64,000 nt of DNA, taken from positions 1 to 64,000 of the forward strand of contig JAQBTQ010000009.1 of assembly GCA_027624855.1 (NCBI GenBank). Direction: 5' to 3'. A program made the translations under genes and the position numbers. Origin of the DNA: Bacteroidota bacterium. Lineage in GTDB: Bacteria; Bacteroidota; Bacteroidia; Flavobacteriales_D; Sanyastnellaceae. The notes under the pieces are model-generated. The model was not told the origin of the DNA, ran no database searches, and worked only from the letters and a program-made list of their open reading frames with translations. Below are positions 8,450-16,665 of the stretch, piece after piece (within the stretch, counting starts at the first letter, position 1; every line of letters begins with the position of its first letter).

Positions 8450-9249
8450 GGCATCGAATTTAAGGCGGAGATGCGCAATTCTAATCGCTGCAATGGCCAA
8501 TCACTTTCGTCTGTTGCGACTCCTGCCAATTGATCAAGTACGTCAAATCCCTCAACCAACCTGCCAAAAACGGTATGTTCTTCATCCAAATGAGGGGTTC
8601 CACCTTCTTTGAAATACCTGGCGCGCTGAGCACTCGAATATCGAATGCCTTTTTCTCGCTCGATTTGTTGAAGTTCTACCTCTGTCACTTTTCTCCCGAC
8701 AACAATGTAAAAATCGTATGATGCCGATCGTTTCTCAGGATTGCCTTCGTAGGTTCTTCCCATCGCCAACGCACCTCGAACATGCCGATATTTTTCATTG
8801 AATTCGCTCGGTAAGGTGTGTTTACCGATTAACCATCGCATCTCTTGGGCACGTTGCTCTTCAGAATTACCACCTTGAACCACAAATTCTGGAACCACAC
8901 GAACAAATTCGCTCGGATTGTAATACCCTCGCTCAATTTTGTAGTGAAAGTTCGCTGAATGAATCGGTACGTCAGGAAATAACTCCAACGTCAGATTACC
9001 AAATTTGGTCTCGACCTCCACTCGACTCATTTCATGCTCTTTTCCCCATTCTTCCAAAAAGGATTCACAATTGGCATCAGTCAACGATGGATAGGCCAAA
9101 ATGGCGGATTTCGATGCGACAGTGGACGAATCTGGGACGATCCCTTTTTCTTCTGCAGACTTCACTTCTGAATCGTCAGCACCCGGTTCCACATCAGCGC
9201 ACCCCAACAAGAGAAAGCAAAACAACATTGAATGGATTCTGCGGTTCAT
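8446..9249 (-). CDS. Cyclophilin-type peptidyl-prolyl isomerase lipoprotein
   Basis: A 267-residue protein. The lipoprotein signal MNRRIHSMLFCFLLLGC is followed by a Ser/Glu-rich tether of about 60 residues. The cyclophilin domain starts at VETKFGNLTLELFPDVP and contains FVVQGGN (substrate-site Phe/Gln region), GALAMGRT and HTVFGRLVEGFDVLD. It should assist folding of envelope proteins at the inner or outer membrane. It is first in a two-gene operon with the barrel protein, overlapping it by 4 bp. A TAnnTTTG box lies four bases before the ATG. Confidence 0.9.
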   Translation of the reverse strand: MNRRIHSMLFCFLLLGCADVEPGADDSEVKSAEEKGIVPDSSTVASKSAILAYPSLTDANCESFLEEWGKEHEMSRVEVETKFGNLTLELFPDVPIHSANFHYKIERGYYNPSEFVRVVPEFVVQGGNSEEQRAQEMRWLIGKHTLPSEFNEKYRHVRGALAMGRTYEGNPEKRSASYDFYIVVGRKVTEVELQQIEREKGIRYSSAQRARYFKEGGTPHLDEEHTVFGRLVEGFDVLDQLAGVATDESDWPLQRLELRISALNSMP

Positions 9250-9253
9250 CTTA

Positions 9254-9261
9254 CAAATCTA
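9254..9261 (-). promoter_or_regulatory. TAnnTTTG box 4 nt before the cyclophilin start
   Basis: TAGATTTG on the minus strand is a perfect match to the consensus, followed by TAAG and then the ATG. The transcript should start at or within a few bases of the start codon. Confidence 0.6.
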
Positions 9262-9349
9262 CTTTGATTCAGCATGAACACAGAATGCAAGGGAACGACT
9301 GCATGCGATTGTAACCTGATTTCAATTTCTCAATGACGAAATTCGCATC

Positions 9350-10720
9350 ATGCGTTTCGCAATCGTCGACATTGAAACCACGGGTTCTCACGCCAAAGGC
9401 CATGGAATCACTGAAATCGCCGTCATCATCAGCGATGGATCAAAAATCCTCGAACGATGGGAAACGCTAGTCGATCCGGGCGAACCCATTCCCAATCACA
9501 TCGTACAACTCACCGGCATTACAGATGATATGGTTCGAAGTGCTCCAACTTTTGAGTCCATTGCTGATGAGCTCGAGAACTGGTTGAAAGAAGCCGTATT
9601 TGTAGCGCACAACGTAGGATTCGATTACGCCTTTATTCGAGGCCATTTTGAAGCCATGGGGCGCATTTGGCGGCGCCCAAAGCTTTGCACCGTTCGAATG
9701 GCTCGAAAACTGTTGCCAGGGCACAACAGTTACAGCCTGGGAAACATCTGCCGCGACCTCGACATCTCCAATGGCGCCCGACATCGTGCGATGGGAGACT
9801 GCGCAGCGACGGTGGAGCTTTTTCACCGCATGATGCAAAATCCGGGTTCGGCAGAAATTATTTCCAACATGCTTAAGCGAGGCGAGCGCGAATCCTGGTT
9901 GCCACAGCATGTTCCGGCTTCCGATTTTGAAAATCTACCCACCACTCCAGGGGTCTACCAATTTCTCGATCGAAAAGGATCCCCCATCTACATTGGCATG
10001 TCGCACAACATTCGGCATCGGGTGCGCTCCCATTTCAATGGGTCCATGAAATCTTCGAGACGACAGGCGTTTTTGCGGGATATCTACCGCATCCAATGCG
10101 AGCCAACGGGCTCGGCACTCATGGCCAGATTGATTGAAGATGAATCCATCAGGAAACATTGGCCCATTCATAACCGTGCCCAAAAATCCGTGCCCATTCG
10201 AATCGCACTCGTCTCCTACCTCGATCAACGAGGAGCCATGCGCCTTCACCTTAAACGTCAGCGAAACAATATGCACGCAATTCGGTGGTTTAGAAAAGAA
10301 GAAGATGCCCGAGCTTGGCTCCACAGCATGGCAGCAAAGCACGAATTGAATCCAGAATTGCTAGGCTTAGGGTCAGATGGCCGACCCACCACTTTTTCCA
10401 ATTCAGACATTGAACGTCATAATGACATCATGAATGAATTGATGCGTGAGGCGAGAACCATCAGCGAATGGGCAATCATCGATCGAGGGCGAACTCCAGA
10501 AGAATATGCGGTCGTCCTAATGGAAAATGAGCAGGTCAAAGGCTGGGGATATTCAGATGACGTTGTGAGCCGCTTTGAGCAAATCCATGAAATCGTCGAT
10601 ATCAAATCGAGTTCAGCCACATGCGATGCCATCGTCCAACATGCTTTGAGTGAACTGCAAGCTGGCAAAGCTCGATTCAAAATCATCAAAGCTGATCCAG
10701 CCTTGAACATCGAGGTATAA
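9350..10720 (+). CDS. DnaQ-like 3'-5' exonuclease fused to GIY-YIG nuclease
   Basis: A 456-residue fusion. Residues 1-170 form a DEDDh exonuclease: D7 and E9 in DIETTG, Asp in HNVGFDYAF, and the closing H and D in HRAMGDCAAT. From about 200 a GIY-YIG domain of UvrC/Cho type begins (PGVYQFLDRKG, then PIYIGMSHNIRHRVRSHF). The remaining ~170 residues are an unassigned C-terminal region. Such epsilon/UvrC-N fusions are known in Bacteroidota and other phyla and are usually linked to DNA repair. No helix-hairpin-helix of full UvrC is present. The gene is monocistronic with its own terminator. Confidence 0.9.
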   Translation: MRFAIVDIETTGSHAKGHGITEIAVIISDGSKILERWETLVDPGEPIPNHIVQLTGITDDMVRSAPTFESIADELENWLKEAVFVAHNVGFDYAFIRGHFEAMGRIWRRPKLCTVRMARKLLPGHNSYSLGNICRDLDISNGARHRAMGDCAATVELFHRMMQNPGSAEIISNMLKRGERESWLPQHVPASDFENLPTTPGVYQFLDRKGSPIYIGMSHNIRHRVRSHFNGSMKSSRRQAFLRDIYRIQCEPTGSALMARLIEDESIRKHWPIHNRAQKSVPIRIALVSYLDQRGAMRLHLKRQRNNMHAIRWFRKEEDARAWLHSMAAKHELNPELLGLGSDGRPTTFSNSDIERHNDIMNELMREARTISEWAIIDRGRTPEEYAVVLMENEQVKGWGYSDDVVSRFEQIHEIVDIKSSSATCDAIVQHALSELQAGKARFKIIKADPALNIEV

Positions 10721-10747
10721 AAAAAGCCGCTCACTAGCGGCTTTTTT
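10719..10747 (+). terminator. Rho-independent terminator of the exonuclease gene
   Basis: GCCGCT-CACT-AGCGGC is flanked by an A-run and a T-run, which makes it effective in both directions. It begins immediately at the stop codon. Confidence 0.9.
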
Positions 10748-10763
10748 CTAAATCAAAGTCGGT

Positions 10764-10934
10764 TCAATTTAAACCACTGATGAAGGTGCCGAAACGGCTC
10801 GTTTTCATCGCTTTTACCCCAGCAGAATATGCCAAGATATTTTGGACCGATTTTGCACGAGGCATTTTAAGATTGATGTCAAGAGAGGCGTCAAACCAAT
10901 CCGAAGTCAAATCGTCAAGTGTAGAATGTTCCAT
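10764..10934 (-). CDS. Small conserved-looking protein downstream of the ECF sigma factor
   Basis: A 56-residue frame from ATG 10934 (a 68-residue form from 10970 is possible). It begins MEHSTLDDLTSDW and ends in a basic segment, MPRAKSVQNILAYSAGVKAM. From memory, Bacteroidota often carry such a small P.K..I.NIL.YSKAL-like protein directly after this sigma factor; this could not be checked here. It lies about 70 bp behind the sigma gene in the same direction. There is no signal or membrane segment. Function unknown. Confidence 0.5.
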   Translation of the reverse strand: MEHSTLDDLTSDWFDASLDINLKMPRAKSVQNILAYSAGVKAMKTSRFGTFISGLN

Positions 10935-11003
10935 GGGCAAATTACTCAAGTTTGTAACCCATAAACGCAATCTACCTCTGCCTATTGTGCAATGCTCAAA
11001 ATT

Positions 11004-11600
11004 TTAATTTAAGGTCAGCTGAATGCCTTGCTCCTCCATGGATTTCCGCAAATTGATCAATGCATAGCGCATCCTTCCCAAAGCGGTATTAATGGACACG
11101 CCCGTTTCATCCGCAATTTCCTGGAAACTCATGTCCCGTTCAATTCGCATGCGAACGACGATTTGCTGTTCTTCCGGTAAGGTTTCAAGCAAATCTCGCA
11201 CGTCCTGGTGGATTTGATCCTGAATGATTTGATCTTCTGCATGAAGCTCATCTGTCTGCATGGTATCGAACACATCAAACTCTTCTGTTGCTCGTAACAT
11301 GCGCATCTTTTTGCCTCTCCTGAAATGATCAATGCTCAAGTTGTGCGCAATTCGCATCACCCAAGGCAGAAACTTGCCTTCTTCATTGTACTTCCCACTT
11401 TTCAGGGTATTCACCACCTTAATGAAGGTGTCTTGGAACAAATCATTGGCTAAATCATTGTCCCGAACGATGAAGAAAATTTTGGAATAAACTTGTTGTT
11501 GATGTCGGTTCAAAAGGGTTTCGAACGCCGCCTCGTCACCTGAGAGGTACAAGGAAATCAACTGTTGGTCTGAAAGTGATGCACGCATCATTTTACGCAT
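11004..11600 (-). CDS. ECF-type RNA polymerase sigma factor (sigma-70 family)
   Basis: A 198-residue protein. Region 2 includes LFQDTFIKVVNTL and the DNA-melting part FLPWVMRIAHNLSIDHFRR. Region 4 is a helix-turn-helix, MSFQEIADETGVSINTALGR. No anti-sigma factor gene lies next to it; it is followed only by a small protein. This resembles the general ECF-like sigma kept in most Bacteroidota rather than a FecI-type regulator (inference). Alternative starts at 11591 and 11588 differ little. Confidence 0.9.
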   Translation of the reverse strand: MRKMMRASLSDQQLISLYLSGDEAAFETLLNRHQQQVYSKIFFIVRDNDLANDLFQDTFIKVVNTLKSGKYNEEGKFLPWVMRIAHNLSIDHFRRGKKMRMLRATEEFDVFDTMQTDELHAEDQIIQDQIHQDVRDLLETLPEEQQIVVRMRIERDMSFQEIADETGVSINTALGRMRYALINLRKSMEEQGIQLTLN

Positions 11601-11735
11601 TTAAGGGTGACACAAAACCCGAATCAGGTAGTCATCGGGGCCTTACTTTGAAGCGTAAAATGTTTCTATCGCGTGAATTTTTTGAATTGTCTTTAACGAA
11701 TATAAGTCAAAATTTCATTCATCTGAAACCATAGG

Positions 11736-11743
11736 TAGCTTTG
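11736..11743 (+). promoter_or_regulatory. TAnnTTTG box upstream of uvrA
   Basis: TAGCTTTG matches the consensus perfectly, 18 bases before the uvrA ATG. No convincing -33 element was seen. Confidence 0.5.
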
Positions 11744-11761
11744 GAGTGTTAACAAAAGCGA

Positions 11762-14563
11762 ATGGAGATTCGAATCAACGGCGCGCGCGAACACAACCTC
11801 AAGAACATTGACGTTGTCATTCCGAAAAAAAAATGGACGGTCATTACGGGACTTTCAGGCTCGGGCAAAAGCTCCTTGGCCTTTGACACCCTTTATGCCG
11901 AAGGCCAGCGCCGTTATGTAGAGAGTTTAAGCAGCTACGCACGTCAATTCATGGGGCGATTGGATAAACCGGACGTCGATTCAATCGAAGGCATCTCCCC
12001 TGCCATTGCCATAGAACAACGCAGCTCCTCCGGAGGGCCAAGATCGACGGTGGCAACCCGCACGGAAATTCACGACCACCTCCGCATGCTCTACGCGCGC
12101 ATTGGAAAAACCATTTCACCAGTCAGCGGGGCCCTGGTGAGTAAAGACCGACCGGAAGATGTGCTCGAGCGCCTCCTGTCGCTGAAGGCTGGCACACGCT
12201 TCATGGTGACCACGACAATCGGAAAAAAATCAGATCGTTCTTGGGAACAACAACTTGAAATTCTTCAAAAACAAGGATTCAGCAGGGTGATGGACGATGA
12301 AGGATCTGTGCACAGCATTGCCGACGTCTTATCCAATTCGGCCGAATCGAACTGTTGGAAGTTGGTAATCGACCGCTTGGTCATTCCCGACACCGCAGAC
12401 AAAGATTTCGAATCAAGAACCCTGGACTCCATCGAAACAGCTTTTTTTGAGGGCCTTGGTCATTGCTCCATCTCATTTCCCGATGCAGCCGACACATGGG
12501 AATTTTCCGATCGATTTGAAAGGGATGGAATCACCTTTCTCGAACCAACACCGGAGCTTTTCACATTCAATAGTCCAATTGGAGCGTGCAACCGTTGTGA
12601 AGGATTCGGCCACATCATTGGCATCGACCCACAACGTGTCATACCCAATGCCAACTTGAGTATTTATGATGATGCCATCGCGTGCTGGAAGGGAGAGCGC
12701 ATGAGCAAATGGAAACAAAGGCTCTGTTTCGCTGCAAAAGACAACGGGATTTCGATTCATGCCCCGTGGCGCGAATTACCGGAAGAACAAAAAGATCTCA
12801 TTTGGCAAGGAGGCAAAGGATTTAAAGGAATCAACGCATTTTTTGAATACCTCGAGGAAAAATCCTACAAGATTCAGTTTCGCGTCATGCTCAGTCGTTA
12901 TCGAGGCAAAACAACTTGTACCGATTGCAAAGGGACTCGGTTGGGATCCAGCTCCAACAATGTTTATGTGGGAACAAACAACCTCTCGGAAGTATTGAGA
13001 ATGTCTGCTTCGGAGGCGTTGAATTGGACTAAAAATTTGGCTTTATCGCCGCACGATGAACAAATAGCAGATCGCTTGCTAGATGAAATCAGCAAGCGGC
13101 TCCAATACCTGGTCGATGTCGGATTGGGGTATCTCACCTTGGACCGTGCAAGCAAAACTTTGAGTGGCGGTGAATCTCAACGCATTGCTCTAAGCACTTG
13201 CCTAGGGAGCAGTCTCGTGGGAAGCACCTACGTGTTGGATGAACCCAGTATCGGTCTCCATCCCAGCGATACCCAACGGCTGATAGGAATTTTACAAAAA
13301 CTAAAGGCCCTTGGGAATACGGTAGTCGTGGTCGAACACGATGAAGACATCATGAGGGCTGCAGACTACCTCATCGATCTGGGGCCCAACGCTGGATCGC
13401 GAGGTGGAGAATTGGTTTTTCAGGGAGACGTAGCGAAGCTGACCCAACTAAAAAGGAATCACCCTTCCCACACCGCCGCTTTTCTCAATGGCAACCTAAC
13501 CAAATTGACTAAGCCAGATCGAGCAATTGGAAAGGAATTCATTGAAGTCTTAGATGCACGTCGACACAACATCCATGGAATCTCCGTGAAATTCCCGCTG
13601 AATGCACTGAGTGCCGTGACAGGTGTCTCTGGCTCAGGAAAAAGCACCTTGGTCACGGAAATATTGCTTCCACTTTTGCGAGCAGAACTCGAGGGACTGG
13701 GAGGCTTGACACATTCCATTGGCAGGTTATCTGGGAATCTATCGACCATTCAATCCATTGAATTTGTCGATCAAAATCCGATTGGTAAATCCTCGAGGAG
13801 CAATCCTGTAACATACATCAAGGCATACGACGAAATTCGACAGCTTTTCACCCAAACCAGCATGAGCAAGGCCAGAGGTTACAAACCCTCTCATTTTAGC
13901 TTTAATGTGGCCGGAGGTCGATGTGAAACGTGCGAAGGAGAAGGGCAAGTCACCATTGGAATGCAGTTCATGGCCGATCTCAAATTGCGCTGTGATGTTT
14001 GCAAAGGACAGCGATTTCAGGATGAAATTCTCGAAGTCAAATGGAATGACAAAAACATCGCAGAAGTCCTTGATCTGACTGTTGAGGACGCGATGGAGTT
14101 TTTCCGACCGACGAAAAGTGCAAAAAAACCGTCCGCCACCCAATCGAAGCTAATGGCCAAATTGCAGCCATTGATCGATACCGGATTGGGGTATGTAACA
14201 CTGGGACAGAGCAGCAATACATTGAGCGGCGGTGAAGCTCAACGCATCAAATTAGCGACTTTCTTAAGTCGTGGAAATCGCCAGGAGCATACGCTTTTCA
14301 TTTTTGACGAACCCACAACGGGATTGCATGCATTGGACGTTCAGAAGCTCATGATTTCCATCGATGCGCTGATTGAATTGGGCCACACCGTCATTGTCAT
14401 TGAACATCATTTGGATGTGATGGCTCATTCAGACCACATCGTAGACATGGGGCCCGGTGGCGGAGATCGCGGGGGAAATGTGGTTTTCCAAGGATCCCCT
14501 GAAAATTTGATTGGCAATAATGAATCAGCAACCGCCCCGTACCTCTCGAGCAAATTCGATTAA
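11762..14563 (+). CDS. uvrA: UvrA, excinuclease ABC subunit A
   Basis: A 933-residue protein of normal length. It has two ABC modules: Walker A GLSGSGKSS (about residue 30) and GVSGSGKST (about 620), with signatures LSGGESQRI and LSGGEAQRI and switch histidines after VVEHDED and VIEHHLD. Zinc ligands are present as CNRC/CTDC in the first half and C-E-T-C with CDVC in the second. The short CP.CG motif seen in some UvrA proteins near residue 120 is replaced by SPVSG, which I believe is usual in this phylum. UvrA recognises DNA damage and loads UvrB. It is followed after 4 bp by msrB. Confidence 0.97.
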   Translation: MEIRINGAREHNLKNIDVVIPKKKWTVITGLSGSGKSSLAFDTLYAEGQRRYVESLSSYARQFMGRLDKPDVDSIEGISPAIAIEQRSSSGGPRSTVATRTEIHDHLRMLYARIGKTISPVSGALVSKDRPEDVLERLLSLKAGTRFMVTTTIGKKSDRSWEQQLEILQKQGFSRVMDDEGSVHSIADVLSNSAESNCWKLVIDRLVIPDTADKDFESRTLDSIETAFFEGLGHCSISFPDAADTWEFSDRFERDGITFLEPTPELFTFNSPIGACNRCEGFGHIIGIDPQRVIPNANLSIYDDAIACWKGERMSKWKQRLCFAAKDNGISIHAPWRELPEEQKDLIWQGGKGFKGINAFFEYLEEKSYKIQFRVMLSRYRGKTTCTDCKGTRLGSSSNNVYVGTNNLSEVLRMSASEALNWTKNLALSPHDEQIADRLLDEISKRLQYLVDVGLGYLTLDRASKTLSGGESQRIALSTCLGSSLVGSTYVLDEPSIGLHPSDTQRLIGILQKLKALGNTVVVVEHDEDIMRAADYLIDLGPNAGSRGGELVFQGDVAKLTQLKRNHPSHTAAFLNGNLTKLTKPDRAIGKEFIEVLDARRHNIHGISVKFPLNALSAVTGVSGSGKSTLVTEILLPLLRAELEGLGGLTHSIGRLSGNLSTIQSIEFVDQNPIGKSSRSNPVTYIKAYDEIRQLFTQTSMSKARGYKPSHFSFNVAGGRCETCEGEGQVTIGMQFMADLKLRCDVCKGQRFQDEILEVKWNDKNIAEVLDLTVEDAMEFFRPTKSAKKPSATQSKLMAKLQPLIDTGLGYVTLGQSSNTLSGGEAQRIKLATFLSRGNRQEHTLFIFDEPTTGLHALDVQKLMISIDALIELGHTVIVIEHHLDVMAHSDHIVDMGPGGGDRGGNVVFQGSPENLIGNNESATAPYLSSKFD

Positions 14564-14567
14564 AATC

Positions 14568-15041
14568 ATGACCCGAATTCTATTCATAGTGTTATTGATC
14601 TCCACTGGCCATGGATGCACTCAAGGACAGGAACCATCCCCTGCGAGTGAAGTGGACTGGAGATCGAAATTGTCAGATGAACAATATCACGTATTGCGAC
14701 AATGCGGAACAGAGCCTCCATTTAGCGGTAAGTTTTGGAACCACCATGAAGACGGAGTGTATTGTTGTGCCGGATGTGGTCAAGCGCTATTCGACAGCCG
14801 AGATAAATACGACAGCGGTAGCGGGTGGCCAAGCTTTTTCGACGCTTTGGATGGCTCGGCAATTGACACCCGTACGGACTACAAACTAGGGTACCCTCGA
14901 ACCGAGCTCTTGTGCAGCGCGTGCGAGGGACACCTCGGACATGTTTTCAATGATGGGCCCGAACCTACGGGATTTCGTTATTGCATCAATAGCGCTTCGC
15001 TCAGATTCACGCCGAGGGACTCGCTTACGCAGAAAGATTAA
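14568..15041 (+). CDS. msrB: Exported peptide-methionine (R)-S-oxide reductase MsrB
   Basis: A 157-residue protein. The start at ATG 14568, four bases after the uvrA stop, gives a hydrophobic signal ending in GHGC, a possible lipobox. The MsrB domain shows both zinc-binding pairs (CAGC and CSAC), GSGWPSFFDAL, GHLGHVFNDGP, and the catalytic Cys in FRYCINSASLRF. It reduces methionine-R-sulfoxide in proteins and, given the signal, probably acts in the envelope. It is probably co-transcribed with uvrA. It ends one base from the end of the convergent gene at 15043. Confidence 0.93.
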   Translation: MTRILFIVLLISTGHGCTQGQEPSPASEVDWRSKLSDEQYHVLRQCGTEPPFSGKFWNHHEDGVYCCAGCGQALFDSRDKYDSGSGWPSFFDALDGSAIDTRTDYKLGYPRTELLCSACEGHLGHVFNDGPEPTGFRYCINSASLRFTPRDSLTQKD

Positions 15042-15042
15042 A

Positions 15043-15666
15043 TCAAAGTCCCCCGCAAACAAATCGAACTCCTTCGGCCTGGATGAGCTTTGCACCATCT
15101 TGCACCGAACCGTCAATTCCCAAAATGGCTTTGGTCCGCCCGTGTATGTTAATGAGACCTGTCACCTTTCCAGTAGTCGTGAATTGACCAATGAGGATTT
15201 TGCGGTCTTCAGGCGCAAAAGCTTGGCGCTTATCTGGTAAAACAAACCAAGCCCCATTATTCGTTGAAAGGGTTCCACCCTCTTCGAAAGCACCCATAAA
15301 ATCCGTATCCGGCGGGAATGAAGTGAGTGAATTCATGTAGTTATCTTCCAATCCGATTGTGACCCAAGAATCGAAGGCCAACGAACGATCGTTCTCAACG
15401 TCGTAACGCTGAACTTCGGCTGCCATCGCTCCTCCTTTGGGATGCTGATAAAAGCTGGTAGTCGTGGAAATTTCCAGCGGCATACCCTCTTCACCAAATA
15501 TTGCATCAATCAAATCACCTTCATTCTGCATCACAGCATACACCCGGTAGGTTTTTCCTGCAACAACTCCTCCATTGTCAATCTCTTCGACATGAATACG
15601 TGAAAACTGCCCAAACGAAACCACAGGCAGGCAAAGCATGAATAAACTCAACAATCTTAATTCCAT
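15043..15666 (-). CDS. Small exported protein consisting of one unassigned TYRVY/DSW module
   Basis: A 207-residue protein with signal peptide MELRLLSLFMLCLPVVSFGQ. The remainder is a single copy of the module repeated in the proteins at 1-2664 and 45834-51017: KTYRVYAVM, then TTSFYQHP, FDSWVTIG, AWFVLPD and ILIGQFTTTGKV. There is no Cys-rich linker, T9SS domain or anchor. It lies 10 bp behind the PorP/SprF gene, so it is probably the third gene of the adhesin operon. Function unknown; it could be a minimal partner or substrate of the larger module proteins (inference). Confidence 0.8.
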   Translation of the reverse strand: MELRLLSLFMLCLPVVSFGQFSRIHVEEIDNGGVVAGKTYRVYAVMQNEGDLIDAIFGEEGMPLEISTTTSFYQHPKGGAMAAEVQRYDVENDRSLAFDSWVTIGLEDNYMNSLTSFPPDTDFMGAFEEGGTLSTNNGAWFVLPDKRQAFAPEDRKILIGQFTTTGKVTGLINIHGRTKAILGIDGSVQDGAKLIQAEGVRFVCGGL

Positions 15667-15676
15667 CGCTTAATCG

Positions 15677-16660
15677 TTAATTCCTCCGAGGGCTCCTGTA
15701 CCGTCGGCTTGAATTCAATATACGACGATAATTCCAAGAATTCGAGCTAAAGCCCGTAGATCGAGGCACAAAATATGTCAATGTCACCTCGTGAGAATGT
15801 GGACTCAAGTATCGTGCAGCCGTGCTGGTCACATCATATACATAAGACAATCCAACATTATTGTATTGCCCCCCAACCCCGATGATCACCGCATCATTCG
15901 TTCGGAAACCAAGGCTCATCCATGCCATGCGGTTGTACCAACCCCTCAGATAAACATCCATTTGAGCGGGTGTCTGCGGCGTGACCCGCACCAAGGCTGA
16001 TGGCTCGATGGTGAATTCATCCGAAACATCATATCGGTAGTGCCCCATGAAACGGAAATGCCGCACTTGGGTGTTATCCAATCCAGAAACTGCGCTTGAT
16101 GTTCCCAATCCTGAAGAGGCTTGAATCAAATGGGGAATTGCAAAGCCAAAGGCATACGCATCGCCAAACACCATCATGCCAAAATGCGCATCCATGGATA
16201 ATGATTGCTCCATTCCATATTGAAGTGCCGGGTCTTCCACATCCCAAACGTCCAAATCGTTGTCAAAAGACCACTGATTCGCCATCAAGCTCAATCCAAA
16301 TGATACCGCGTCATAGTTATTCAAATCAATCGTGTACGAGCCCGCCAATTCGATTCCTGTTCTTCGAATGGCTCCACCTGTATCATCCGAATAAATCAAT
16401 CCTCCGACACCAATGCGATTGGGAAGTGCCGTGTGACCACTCAATGTCATGGTCTCAGGTGCACCTTCAAACCCGGTCCATTGATTGCGATAGCCCATCG
16501 AAACCATGGATTCGGGCAGCGTTCCGGCTATCGCTGGATTGCTCAAAAATGGATTGGTCATGAATTGAGACCTGCGAAATAATTGTTGCCCGTTCGATTC
16601 GGTTGTAACACACAAAGCGAAAAGGGTCACACCTATGATGGATAAAATAAAATTTCTCAT
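15677..16660 (-). CDS. PorP/SprF-family type IX secretion outer-membrane protein
   Basis: A 327-residue protein from ATG 16660; a TTG at 16669 would overlap the previous stop. A signal peptide ends near SNGQQ. The mature start QLFRRSQFMTNPFLSNPAIAGT is the family hallmark, followed by MGYRNQWTGFEGAP and a Gly/aromatic beta-barrel. In gliding Bacteroidota SprF-like proteins pair with one SprB-like adhesin each and help its secretion or surface attachment. The gene lies 5 bp downstream of such an adhesin here. Confidence 0.93.
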   Translation of the reverse strand: MRNFILSIIGVTLFALCVTTESNGQQLFRRSQFMTNPFLSNPAIAGTLPESMVSMGYRNQWTGFEGAPETMTLSGHTALPNRIGVGGLIYSDDTGGAIRRTGIELAGSYTIDLNNYDAVSFGLSLMANQWSFDNDLDVWDVEDPALQYGMEQSLSMDAHFGMMVFGDAYAFGFAIPHLIQASSGLGTSSAVSGLDNTQVRHFRFMGHYRYDVSDEFTIEPSALVRVTPQTPAQMDVYLRGWYNRMAWMSLGFRTNDAVIIGVGGQYNNVGLSYVYDVTSTAARYLSPHSHEVTLTYFVPRSTGFSSNSWNYRRILNSSRRYRSPRRN

Positions 16661-16665
16661 ATCGC

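Noticed and set aside
12100-12140. UvrA looked damaged because the CP.CG motif near residue 120 is absent
   Set aside because: Length, both ATPase sites and the main zinc fingers are intact; the change looks like a lineage-typical variant.
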